Source of the DNA: Bacillota bacterium
GTDB lineage: Bacteria > Bacillota > Clostridia > Acetivibrionales > DSM-27016
Direction: 5' to 3'
Assembly: GCA_023390115.1 (NCBI GenBank)
Contig: JAEWDM010000016.1
Coordinates: 124,001-188,000, forward strand
DNA: 64,000 nucleotides
How positions within the stretch are numbered: position 1 is the stretch's first letter; each line of letters starts with the position of its first letter. Of this stretch, positions 43,428-51,883 are shown one piece after another. The notes under the pieces are model-generated. The model was not told the DNA's origin and did no database searches. It saw nothing but the letters and a program-made list of their open reading frames with translations. The position numbers were made by a program, and so were the translations under genes.

Positions 43428-44555
43428 TTACTCACATGGTATATAGGTGCTGCTTAAATTGTCCTTTTTTAAATAATACATATAATCAGCCTTATCCTCT
43501 GAATTGCATGCAAGCAATATGTTTTTTTCATCTGCAAGAATGCACCCAATAGAGTACCCGTTTCCTATTTGGAGGCTAATGATGCTTATAATACCTGTTT
43601 CTGTGTCAAGCGTATAGCATCTGTTTGCCCCTCTTACATAAAAGAATGGGGTTTCCGGGCTTGTCTGACTAAGCGCCAGCTCCAGGTCGTTTTCCTTAAC
43701 TATCGGCTCAATTGTGCCGCCATTAATTTTACCCAATAAGGCATAGTTTGATGTGTTATTTGTGTAGATATAATCTCCAAACACAGCTATCTCCTTAATT
43801 CCTGATTTTAAGATGTAACTCCTTAAATCGTCGTCAATGTTAATTGTCCGAAGCTCCTTCATATTTCTGTCGTAGGCCCTTAAGGAGGTAGTGGTATTGC
43901 CTTTGCCTGAATAGTTCCTATGAAATACATACACTGCCTCTTTATTGCCATATAAGCCGAATATAGCGGAGCCTTTATTGGTGCCGGAGTTCAGAGTATT
44001 TATATTTTCCTGCCTCCAGCTCTTTGAATCTACATCAAATATATCCAGGTATGTTGTGGCTGTTTCACCATCGATCTTATTTTTGATGGTTACAATATCT
44101 CCGCCGAATTGGTATGTTGTAATACCCGGCAAGGAATTATCATCATTTTCATAGCTGCTCATGCTGTTTTTAGCAAGATCAATGCAAAATAGAGTATTAG
44201 TAGTATCCTCCTTATTGTCCTTAATTACATTTACGTAAAAATACAGCTTGTTATCTATTACAACCGAATTTTTAGTGCTGAGATAAAAATTCTTCATTGC
44301 TCCGACGGCAACCTTCTTGTTATTATTGATGTAATGCCTGTAATAGGTCGCAGCGTTATTCCCGTCAAGGCTTAAATAGATGAAGCTGTCATTAATTAAG
44401 GCTTTATATGACAATATGTCATCAAAGTCGGCTTGCACGGGTTGTAGTTCATTTTTTCCCATAACCCCGGCAGGACTGTTATGGTATGCTATGATAAAAA
44501 TGCATACTAACAAGATTATACCTGCTGATGCCAGAATGATAATTTTTTTTCTCAT
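43428..44555 (-). CDS. Membrane-anchored beta-propeller-like protein, paralogue A
   Basis: 375 residues: N-terminal membrane anchor (IIILASAGIILLVCIFIIAYH), then an extracellular beta-rich region with repeated patterns such as DSFIYLSLDGNNAATYYRHYI, NKLYFYVNV and GDYIYTNNTSNYALLGKI, like DUF5050/propeller proteins. No lipobox of normal form. It is nearly identical in architecture to the protein encoded at 44948-46072, with which it shares the same C-terminal SSTYIPCE. Probable surface-sensing or binding protein; function unknown. Confidence 0.75.
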   Translation of the reverse strand: MRKKIIILASAGIILLVCIFIIAYHNSPAGVMGKNELQPVQADFDDILSYKALINDSFIYLSLDGNNAATYYRHYINNNKKVAVGAMKNFYLSTKNSVVIDNKLYFYVNVIKDNKEDTTNTLFCIDLAKNSMSSYENDDNSLPGITTYQFGGDIVTIKNKIDGETATTYLDIFDVDSKSWRQENINTLNSGTNKGSAIFGLYGNKEAVYVFHRNYSGKGNTTTSLRAYDRNMKELRTINIDDDLRSYILKSGIKEIAVFGDYIYTNNTSNYALLGKINGGTIEPIVKENDLELALSQTSPETPFFYVRGANRCYTLDTETGIISIISLQIGNGYSIGCILADEKNILLACNSEDKADYMYYLKKDNLSSTYIPCE

Positions 44556-44746
44556 TTAGATACCATTTTCTTTCGATAAATATATTGATTCGTAATATTA
44601 CGTCTACTCAGTATAAATGAAAATTTGTAATTTAATATTAAATTATACTATTAATTTACACCATATAGGCTAATATGTCAATTATTTATCTATATGTTTC
44701 ATAATATATGGATAATATGGGAGGGGAGAAGCCCTATAATGATTTC

Positions 44747-44816
44747 TTATACGGTATGGTGACGGGATTCCTTGGGTGTGACGCCAACATTTTTCTAAGC
44801 TGTCTTGTAAAGTAGT
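44747..44816 (-). pseudogene. Relic of the 3' end of an AraC-type gene
   Basis: About 70 bases closely similar to the end of the AraC gene at 46259, corresponding to the last two dozen residues (the FTRQFRKMLGVTPKEY region). The rest of the gene is gone. It marks the upstream edge of a duplicated block. Confidence 0.75.
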
Positions 44817-44817
44817 T

Positions 44818-44977
44818 ATGAGAAATAATGTGCCAGTAATGATTGTGCTGATTAAGGAGAGTTTTTATGATTAAAAGTCTAATATTGCCGGTTTTTCACA
44901 GTGCCGCAACGGCCGGATGCTGCAATCTTCCAGGCGATCTGGGAGCTTTACTCACATGGTATATAGGTGCTGCTTAA
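44818..44977 (+). pseudogene. Relic of the 5' end of a GH43 gene
   Basis: The leader and start copy those of the GH43 gene at 47346: AATAAT, a GTGATTATTAAGGAGA-like ribosome binding region and TTTTTATGATTAAAA. The frame MIKSLILP then jumps by an internal deletion to a VFHSA segment matching residues near IFHSTDL and ends in unrelated sequence, which overlaps the 3' end of paralogue B. Not a functional gene. Confidence 0.72.
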
Positions 44978-46072
44978 ATTGTCCTTTTTTAAGTAATACT
45001 TGTAATCGGACTTATCCTCTGAAAAGCATGTAAGCAATATGTTTTTTTCATCGGCAAGAATATGCTGAATAGAGTACCCGTTTCCTATTTGAAGGTTAAC
45101 GGTACTTATAGTCCCTGTTTCTGTGTCAAGCATATAGCATTTATTTGATCTTCTGACATAAAAGAACGGAGCTTCAGGGCTTGTCTGATTAAGCGCCAGC
45201 TCCAGATTTCTTTCCTTAATTACCGGCTCAATGGTACCGCCATTAATTTTACCCAATAAGGCATAGCTTGCTCTGTTATTTGTGTAGATATAATCTCCGA
45301 ATACAGCTATCTCTTGAATTCCGGAGCCTAAAATGTAGCTCTTTAAATCACCGTCAATATTAATTGTCCGGAGCTCCTTCATATTGCCGTCGTAGGTCTT
45401 TAAGGAAGTATATGTATTGCCTCTGCCCGAGCAGTCATTATGCAATACATATACCGTCTCTTTATTGCCGTATAAGCCGAATATAACGGAGCCTGTATTG
45501 GTGCCGGAGTCTACAACATTTATGTTTTCCTGTCTCCAGCTCTTTGAATTGACATCAAATATGTCCAGGTATGTGGTGGTTATTTCACCATCAGCTCTAT
45601 TTTTCAGGGTTATAATATCGCCGCCAAATTGATATGTTAAAATACCCGGCAAGGAATTGTCATCATTTTCATAGCTGCTCATGCTGTTTTTAGAAAGATC
45701 GATGCAAAATAGAGTATTAGTGATATCCTCCTTATTATCTTCAATTACGTTTACATAAAAATACAGTTTGCCGTCTATTAAAACTGTATTTTTAGTGCCG
45801 AGATAAAAGCCGTTTATTGTTCCAACGGCTACTTTTTGGTTATTATTGATGTAATACCTGTAATAGGTCGCAACGCTCCCGTCAAGGCTTAAATAGATGA
45901 AGCTGTCATTAATCAATGCCGTATGTGACAGCAGGTCATCAAAGCCGGCCTGCAAGGGCTGTATTTCATTGTTCCCCATAACCCCGGAAGGTCTGTTATG
46001 AGATGCTATAATAAAAATGCATACTAACAGAATCAAGCCTGCCGATGCCATAATAATAAATTTTTTTCTCAT
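44948..46072 (-). CDS. Membrane-anchored beta-propeller-like protein, paralogue B
   Basis: 374 residues with the same layout and much the same sequence as paralogue A: membrane anchor, YLSLDGSVATYYRYYINNN, SSYENDDNSLPGILTYQFGGD, SKSWRQENIN, IPCE end. The 5' flanking DNA of the two copies is also conserved (TTCGTAATATTACGTCTACTC in both), so each carries its own copy of the promoter region. Arose by tandem duplication with its neighbours. Confidence 0.75.
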   Translation of the reverse strand: MRKKFIIMASAGLILLVCIFIIASHNRPSGVMGNNEIQPLQAGFDDLLSHTALINDSFIYLSLDGSVATYYRYYINNNQKVAVGTINGFYLGTKNTVLIDGKLYFYVNVIEDNKEDITNTLFCIDLSKNSMSSYENDDNSLPGILTYQFGGDIITLKNRADGEITTTYLDIFDVNSKSWRQENINVVDSGTNTGSVIFGLYGNKETVYVLHNDCSGRGNTYTSLKTYDGNMKELRTINIDGDLKSYILGSGIQEIAVFGDYIYTNNRASYALLGKINGGTIEPVIKERNLELALNQTSPEAPFFYVRRSNKCYMLDTETGTISTVNLQIGNGYSIQHILADEKNILLTCFSEDKSDYKYYLKKDNLSSTYIPCE

Positions 46073-46258
46073 TTGAAGGTCATTTTCTTTCGATAAATAT
46101 TTTGATTCGTAATATTACGTCTACTCAATATAAATGAAAATTTGTAATTTAATATTAAATTATATTATTAATTTACACTATATAAGCTAATATGTCAATT
46201 GATTATGAATATTTATATAATATATAGGTAGTGCAGGATGAGAGCTGCTCATAATTTC

Positions 46259-47122
46259 TTATACGGTATGGCAACGGTATTCCTTGGGTGTAACGCCCAA
46301 CATTTTTCTAAACTGTCTTGTAAAGTAATTGCTGTCGGAAAAACCGCTTTCATATGCAATATCCGAGATGCTGTACGCACTGTTTTTTAATAGTGAACAA
46401 GCGTGCTGCAGTCTGAGCTGTATGATATAGTTCATTGGAGTCATATTGTAATTTTCCTTAAAAACTCTGATAAATTGCCTGGCGGATATGCAAGACATGC
46501 CGGCAAGCTCTTTAAGCTTGACAGGCTCCAGATAATGCTCCTCTATATAAGATATGGTTTTTGCTATGAGGAAAAGCTTTTCCGACTGCTCTTTACCGTG
46601 TATGGCATACTCCCTTGACAGGTAAACCACAAGCTCTGAAAAACGGGAGTATATCATTGTCTGGTAGCCCTGATGCCTGTCTTTATATTCTCTTAGCATC
46701 GCCGTTATCAAATTCATAACATATTCAAATCCGGGCATGGTGAGCTGAAGCATATTTTTAAACAAGCCCTCTTTTCTGTAAAAAGGCTCCGCCGCAAAAA
46801 GAGCCTGATACCCCGGTGATGCCTTCAGGTCGTAACTAATTTTGTGCAAATGCCCGGGCTTATACATAATATTGCATATTTTCAGGTCATGGGTATTGCT
46901 GAAGCCGTGTGAGGTACCCTCATTAAAAACAAATACATCACCTTTTTTTATTACATATCGATCTGAGTTTACAATATGCGTTGCCGTGCCGTTTAATACC
47001 ACCACAAGCTCTGAAAAATCATAATGGGAGTGAAGAAATAAATCATCGGTATGCTCGCCAAGCTGAATAAAGAAAGGAAAATCAGTATTCTTGGTGAAAT
47101 ATTCCAAATACATACTGAACAT
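46259..47122 (-). CDS. AraC-family transcriptional regulator
   Basis: 287 residues from the ATG at 47122 (GGAGG 8 bases upstream). N-terminal cupin-like sugar-binding domain (HSHYDFSELVVVLNGTATHIV, GDVFVFNEGTSHGF) and C-terminal double helix-turn-helix: LKELAGMSCISARQFIRVFK and ISDIAYESGFSDSNYFTRQF, ending TPKEYR. It is divergent from the GH43 gene and the two share a 223-base intergenic region, so it probably activates GH43 in response to xylan- or arabinan-derived sugars. Confidence 0.92.
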   Translation of the reverse strand: MFSMYLEYFTKNTDFPFFIQLGEHTDDLFLHSHYDFSELVVVLNGTATHIVNSDRYVIKKGDVFVFNEGTSHGFSNTHDLKICNIMYKPGHLHKISYDLKASPGYQALFAAEPFYRKEGLFKNMLQLTMPGFEYVMNLITAMLREYKDRHQGYQTMIYSRFSELVVYLSREYAIHGKEQSEKLFLIAKTISYIEEHYLEPVKLKELAGMSCISARQFIRVFKENYNMTPMNYIIQLRLQHACSLLKNSAYSISDIAYESGFSDSNYFTRQFRKMLGVTPKEYRCHTV

Positions 47123-47345
47123 CACATTTCCCTCCGTCTGTGTATATAATATCAGATAGCACAAGTATGCAGTCAGTATAATGCCTCTTAAGAAATATCT
47201 TACTAGTACGTATTAAATATGCTATGTCAATATAATGCTATTACAGGACAAAAAAGTCAAGGTGTTATTTTGATTTTAATCGTATTATTTATATAAATGA
47301 AAAATAATATGGAAGTAATAATTGTGATTATTAAGGAGACTTTTT

Positions 47346-48962
47346 ATGATTAAAAACCCGATATTGCCGGGATGTTATCCTGATCCGTCGATTTGCCGCG
47401 TTGAAGATGATTTCTATTTAGTGACGTCTTCGTTTTCTTTTTTTCCGGGTGTGCCGATTTTTCACAGTACAGATTTGGTGCACTGGCAGCAAATAGGACA
47501 TGTTCTTGACAGGGCATCCCAATTGCCTCTGAATCCCGGATATATTTCAGGAGGAATATATGCGCCCACCATACGCTACCATAAAGGCACCTTTTATATG
47601 ATTACGACAAATGCCAGCTATGGCGGCAACTTTATAGTAACTGCGGAGAGCCCTTCAGGACCTTGGTCGGAGCCTCATTGGCTGGAAAACGCAGAAGGAA
47701 TAGATCCTTCCCTGTTCTGGGACGACGACGGCAGGGCCTATTATGCAGGCAACACCGTAAACAGTGACAATAAGCCAATGATATGGATAAGTGAAATTGA
47801 TTTAAAGGAATTTAGGCTTGCCGGAGAAAAGAAGCATGTGTGGGGCGGCGCACTTAAAAATTGTTCCTGCCCCGAATCACCTCACATGTATAAAAAGGAC
47901 GGGTGGTATTATTTGATGATTTCGGAAGGGGGTACGGAATTCTACCATGCGGTCGCCATAGCAAGAAGCAGGAGTATATTTGGGCCGTATGAGGGCTGCC
48001 CCGGCAATCCAATCCTTACCCACAGGCATCTTGGGATGTATTATCCCATTTGCAATATCGGACATGCGGATCTTGTGGAGCTGAAGGATGGAAGCTGGTA
48101 TATGGTAATGCTGGGGTCCCGAATTTACGGGGGATATCATAAAAATATGGGAAGAGAAACCTTTATTGCTCCCGTAATATGGGAAAATGACTGGCCGGTT
48201 GTGAGCCCGGGAGCAGGGAGGGTAGAAGGGAGCTACCCTGCGCCTAATCTGCCTGAGATGCCGGTAACCTCTCCTCCGGTAAGAGATGATTTTGATAAGG
48301 AAACCCTGGATTTTCAGTGGAACTTCTTAGGTACTCCGGTGAACGAGGTTTATAAGCTGGAAGGAAGTAATTTAAAATTACGGGCTATTGACAAATCCAT
48401 ATGTCCACAGGATGGAGAAGCTTTAGGAGAGACTTTTAAACCTGTGCAGGCTCTTAGCTTTGTTGGAAGGCGCCAGCAGCATATGGGCTACACAGTCAGA
48501 GCATGTATGGCGTTTACCCCTGGCGCTGAAAGGGAAAGTGCGGGCTTGATTATATTGCAGAATTCATACCATTCTATCAGGGCTGAGATAATAATGGAAA
48601 ACGGCAGGAGAATGCTTCGTGTAGTGAAGGGGTATATTCAGCTTGAACCAAGGCTCCTTCATAGTTATCCTCCTGAAACCTCGGAATACCGTCAGGAGAT
48701 ATGCGGACAGACAGAGTGGAATTATGAGAGGGTGACCCTTGTTTTAAGGGCGGAAAATCAGAGCAACAGCTTTTATGCCGCAGACGATACCGGCAGAGAG
48801 CACATTATAGCAGAAAATATAGACGGAGGCTTTCTGGGCTCAGAAACCTCCGGCGGATTTATAGGGGCCTATATAGGAATGTTTGCAAGCGGAAATGGAC
48901 GTGATACAGGTAATTATGCGGAATTCGACTGGTTTGAGTATGAGGGAAGGGAAGATGCTTAG
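47346..48962 (+). CDS. GH43 glycoside hydrolase (beta-xylosidase/arabinofuranosidase type)
   Basis: 538 residues, no signal peptide, so intracellular. Five-bladed propeller domain with the three catalytic acids visible: base Asp13 (CYPDPSI), pKa modulator Asp120 (GIDPSLFWDDDG) and acid Glu177 (CPESPHMY). A C-terminal beta-sandwich (about 320-538) with DFDKETLDFQWNFLGTP is typical of the XynB-like GH43_11/12 groups. Likely cleaves xylo- or arabino-oligosaccharides imported from plant cell wall. Confidence 0.93.
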   Translation: MIKNPILPGCYPDPSICRVEDDFYLVTSSFSFFPGVPIFHSTDLVHWQQIGHVLDRASQLPLNPGYISGGIYAPTIRYHKGTFYMITTNASYGGNFIVTAESPSGPWSEPHWLENAEGIDPSLFWDDDGRAYYAGNTVNSDNKPMIWISEIDLKEFRLAGEKKHVWGGALKNCSCPESPHMYKKDGWYYLMISEGGTEFYHAVAIARSRSIFGPYEGCPGNPILTHRHLGMYYPICNIGHADLVELKDGSWYMVMLGSRIYGGYHKNMGRETFIAPVIWENDWPVVSPGAGRVEGSYPAPNLPEMPVTSPPVRDDFDKETLDFQWNFLGTPVNEVYKLEGSNLKLRAIDKSICPQDGEALGETFKPVQALSFVGRRQQHMGYTVRACMAFTPGAERESAGLIILQNSYHSIRAEIIMENGRRMLRVVKGYIQLEPRLLHSYPPETSEYRQEICGQTEWNYERVTLVLRAENQSNSFYAADDTGREHIIAENIDGGFLGSETSGGFIGAYIGMFASGNGRDTGNYAEFDWFEYEGREDA

Positions 48963-49101
48963 AGCTTGATGTTCTTTTCTCTTAATTTAAGCTTTTTCTT
49001 TTACATTGCCTCCTTCCGGAAAATTTTTTAAACATACGGGAAATATATTGCTCATATTATCTTAGTATGATGTTTAAATTTAGGGAAGGGGGTAGCTGTA
49101 C

Positions 49102-49314
49102 ATGGTAGTTCAGCCGGGAAATACACATGGCGTAAGCGATGCGGTGCTTGTGTGGCTTTCAGCAAATGATGCGGAGGATGACACCATTCAGGATATACTG
49201 GCAGAGATAAAAAAGAAGCACAGGGTTTGCGTATACCGCTCGGGGCAGGCGCCGAGCGAGGATGTATACAGAAGGGTTATTCTTGAAAACGCTGTGGAAG
49301 GATGCTTGCCATGA
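49102..49314 (+). CDS. Small protein upstream of the recombinase
   Basis: 70 residues, ATG after GGGAAGGGGGT. No domain recognised; the C-terminal half has the pattern IQDILAEIKKKHRVCVYRSGQAPSEDVYRRVI. The stop lies 9 bases before the recombinase start, so the two are co-expressed. A recombination directionality factor or regulator is a possibility from position alone. Confidence 0.6.
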   Translation: MVVQPGNTHGVSDAVLVWLSANDAEDDTIQDILAEIKKKHRVCVYRSGQAPSEDVYRRVILENAVEGCLP

Positions 49315-49323
49315 GGTCGGTAT

Positions 49324-50946
49324 ATGTTGAGAGCGGTTGCGTATGTAAGGCTGTCGAGGGATGAAGACAAAAAAAACTATGCCTCGCTGATGAATCAAAG
49401 GGCTGTCATTAATACCTATGCTCAAAAAAATGCAATAAAAATTTTAAGAGTTTGCGAGGACGACAATGTAAGCGGGTATACCTTTGACAGACCGGGCCTG
49501 AATGAGCTTAAGAGCTGCTTGGACAGCAGTGATATTGATATTATTATTGCCAAGGACCTTTCAAGGATAGGAAGGCATAATGCGCTGACGCTGCTGTTTT
49601 TGGAGGAGGTAAGGGCTGCGGGCAAGAGAATTGTGCTGACTGATGAAATGTCGGGAGGCTACGACAGCTCAAAGGACGATGACGATATAATAGGCATTAA
49701 GACATGGTATAATGAGAGATATGTAAAGGACATATCAAGAAAGATAAAAAGCACGCTGAGAGAGAAGCAGCAGAGGGGAGAGCTTCTGATAAGGCCGCAG
49801 TTCGGCTATAGCATTGACAGAGCCCGCAATTGCCTTGTACCTGACGAGGAAAAGGCGTGTATAGTAAGGGAAATTTTTGCTTTGTATATGGAGGGTAACG
49901 GATACAGAAGGATTGCGGAATGCTTGAATGAAAAAAGATGCATTACTCCCTCGGAGGCGATAGCGGAGAATTGCGGGAGCAGGGGAAGGGAATATAAAAA
50001 TATTGTTTCCCATGCATGGTCTCCCACACATGTATCAAGAATTCTCAAGGACGACGTGTATATAGGCAGCTTAAGACAGGGAAAGACAAAGAAGCCTTTG
50101 ATAAAGGCGAGATCCGTCAGGGTCGGCGCAAATGATCACATGCTTTTTGAGAACAGACATGAGCCAATAATAACAAAAGAGGATTTTTATTTTGTTCAGA
50201 ATATGATGAAGCAGAGGGACAAGGTTAAATACAGGGGTACAGGGAAGGGTGGCGTACGGGAAGGAAATATCTTCTCAGGGCTGCTTTTTTGTGCCGAATG
50301 TGGGTCATATATGGTAGCACGTACCCTTAAATCGGGTGAGAAGGGCTATGTCTGCGGCACATACCACAGGCGGGGAGCAAAGCACTGCTCCAGCCACAGC
50401 ATTAAGGAACGGGTGTTGGTTAATTATATTAAGGGACACCTTATATTCATTAAACGCTGCATGAAAGGCTTTATAAGCTCACTTGACGGGGAAATAGCGG
50501 GCAGGCTGCAGAAGGAAAAGAAATGTGCTGAGTCCGCCGGAAGCCTTGAAAGGCAGCTTGAAGTATTGAAGGCGGAATATAGGGGGTTGCTTTCGCAGAA
50601 GATGAGGGATATTATGGTGAACGGTGATATGAGGCAAACGGTGGAGGAGGCTTACGGGGAGCTTGAGCGCCAAAAGCTCCAAAGCATAGCCTCCGTTGAA
50701 AGGCGTTTGGAGTGTATTGCCCAAAGGGCCTCCAGTATAAGCTCCTTTGAAGAGGGCGCGCGGAATGCTGTCAGTGTCCTCAACGGTGTCATTGGGGCGG
50801 AAAAGCCGCGCAGGTACAATATTGAGCTGATAGTCAAAAGAATACTTATAGGCTGTGGGGGCAGCGCTGACATAGAGCTGGCCGAGAACATTGACAGCTT
50901 GTGCGGAATATTCCCGGGAGCCGGAATTGAGCCCCTGCGGCAATAG
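49324..50946 (+). CDS. Large serine recombinase (site-specific integrase)
   Basis: 540 residues. N-terminal resolvase/invertase catalytic domain with nucleophile Ser11 (YVRLSRDED) and DLSRIGRHN; recombinase domain (about 160-260, PQFGYSIDRARN, WSPTHVSRILKDDVYIG); zinc ribbon FCAECGSYMVARTLKSGEKG with the second Cys pair; coiled-coil region (about 385-440) and C-terminal tail. This is the architecture of serine integrases such as TndX/SpoIVCA. The gene ends 40 bases before the attR-like crossover, as expected for an integrase at the end of its element. It looks intact. Confidence 0.93.
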   Translation: MLRAVAYVRLSRDEDKKNYASLMNQRAVINTYAQKNAIKILRVCEDDNVSGYTFDRPGLNELKSCLDSSDIDIIIAKDLSRIGRHNALTLLFLEEVRAAGKRIVLTDEMSGGYDSSKDDDDIIGIKTWYNERYVKDISRKIKSTLREKQQRGELLIRPQFGYSIDRARNCLVPDEEKACIVREIFALYMEGNGYRRIAECLNEKRCITPSEAIAENCGSRGREYKNIVSHAWSPTHVSRILKDDVYIGSLRQGKTKKPLIKARSVRVGANDHMLFENRHEPIITKEDFYFVQNMMKQRDKVKYRGTGKGGVREGNIFSGLLFCAECGSYMVARTLKSGEKGYVCGTYHRRGAKHCSSHSIKERVLVNYIKGHLIFIKRCMKGFISSLDGEIAGRLQKEKKCAESAGSLERQLEVLKAEYRGLLSQKMRDIMVNGDMRQTVEEAYGELERQKLQSIASVERRLECIAQRASSISSFEEGARNAVSVLNGVIGAEKPRRYNIELIVKRILIGCGGSADIELAENIDSLCGIFPGAGIEPLRQ

Positions 50947-50960
50947 CTTTAAGGCTTGAG

Positions 50961-51000
50961 TGTTTACACGGTGTACAGTTATCCGGGTGGGTATGTAATG
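50961..51000. other. attR-like junction
   Basis: Inner half: TACACGGTGTA at 50965-50975, 10 bases from GG 50986-50987. Outer half: TGGGTATGTA (50988-50997). Over 20 aligned bases it matches the attL region at 16 positions (12552-12571). The outer sequence encodes YPGGYV in one frame, like the murA fragment end, but does not continue as MurA. Confidence 0.68.
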
Positions 51001-51070
51001 GTATTGGCGCAACAGCCTGCCGGAATTTTGTTATATTAAAAAGCGCCGGTTATAAGGGGGATCAGGGAAC

Positions 51071-51346
51071 TTGAAAGAATGCAGAGCAGGGTGCGGGGCG
51101 TGCTGTATAGCGCCGTCAATATCCTCGTACATACCCGGAATGCCTGATGGCAAGCCGGCAGGGATAAGGTGCGTGCAGCTTACGCCGGATAACAGGTGCA
51201 GGCTGTTCGGAAAGCCGGAGAGGCCTATTGTATGCCTGTCCTTAAGGCCCTCGGAGGAGATGTGCCTAAACAGCGCTGAGGAGGCTGAACGGTCTCTGTC
51301 TCTTCTTGAAAGCGCAACCTGTCCCGGTGGGGGAGGAGGGAAATAA
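51071..51346 (+). CDS. YkgJ-family zinc/iron-chelating CxxxCxxC protein
   Basis: 91 residues. Cysteine-rich CRAGCGACCIAPSIS start and CVQLTPDNRCRLFGKPERPIVC, the pattern of the YkgJ/Fe-S or zinc-chelating family (PF03692), though short. TTG start at 51071 is inferred. First gene outside the right element junction; function unknown. Confidence 0.75.
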   Translation: MKECRAGCGACCIAPSISSYIPGMPDGKPAGIRCVQLTPDNRCRLFGKPERPIVCLSLRPSEEMCLNSAEEAERSLSLLESATCPGGGGGK

Positions 51347-51382
51347 AAAAGCGGGCCGGAATTTCCTTGGCCCGCTTTTTTT
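51345..51382. terminator. Bidirectional terminator
   Basis: AAAAAAGCGGGCC pairs with GGCCCGCTTTTTT. It serves the YkgJ-like gene on the plus strand and the small gene on the minus strand. Confidence 0.9.
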
Positions 51383-51385
51383 ACT

Positions 51386-51550
51386 CTAGCGGCGGTGTCC
51401 TATCAGGTCGATTGAACCAAGCACTATATGTGCCAGTCCAAAGCCCGCTATTCCCCATGACAAATACGGCGCGGTACGCTTAAGCCCCAGGCCTGTTGCC
51501 GCAACTGCTGTCCCAAGAACTGTTGGGATTAAGCCCTCTCTAATTTTCAT
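51386..51550 (-). CDS. Small membrane protein
   Basis: 54 residues from the ATG at 51550, chosen because GAGGGAGGGAG lies just upstream. Two short hydrophobic helices (LIPTVLGTAVAATGLGL and YLSWGIAGFGLAHIVLGSI). Resembles the small hydrophobic, spore-associated or asparagine-rich proteins seen in Clostridia only in size; no family assigned. Confidence 0.6.
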   Translation of the reverse strand: MKIREGLIPTVLGTAVAATGLGLKRTAPYLSWGIAGFGLAHIVLGSIDLIGHRR

Positions 51551-51883
51551 AGAAGCTCCCTCCCTCTGCTTTAAATACTCTGTAAAATTTTTATAAGGTC
51601 TCCGCTTATCAAGCAAAAATGCTGTTCAAGCTTTAGAATGCGTTGACTATAAATAGTCTGGGCACTTTTAAAAAAAATATTAAAGCATATATTGGAGCTG
51701 TATCCTGCCGTGTATTTGTTCATAAAATATTAACATTTCTTACACTGGTCCGTCACAATTATGGGATATTATTAAACTGATTATTTACATCAAATTGTTG
51801 GAATTTTGGGTGTCTAAAAGGGATTAGAGGAAATTCCGGCATAAAGTTTTTTAAAATAAGAACTATTTTAAGGAGGTATACAT
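51551..51883. other. Gene-free stretch before the efflux operon
   Basis: AT-rich, no open frame with a ribosome binding site and no repeat. It must contain the efflux operon promoter, but no pair of boxes is convincing. Confidence 0.5.

Larger units (their letters stand above)
12561..50986. mobile_element. Candidate 38.4-kb integrative element with Fe-only nitrogenase cargo
   Basis: Bounded by the attL-like site in murA and the attR-like site 40 bases after a large serine recombinase gene. Joining the inner halves gives an attP of two 21-nt arms with 15 matching positions as inverted repeats around a GG dinucleotide. Cargo comprises a PKS, the anf operon, a metalloprotease, a helicase fusion, a sugar-use locus and a GH43/AraC pair. 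No relaxase, type IV secretion or phage structural genes were seen, so it would need help to transfer, or be an island that only excises and reintegrates. The outer right flank does not continue murA, which a simple insertion would predict, so later rearrangement is likely. Confidence 0.65.
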
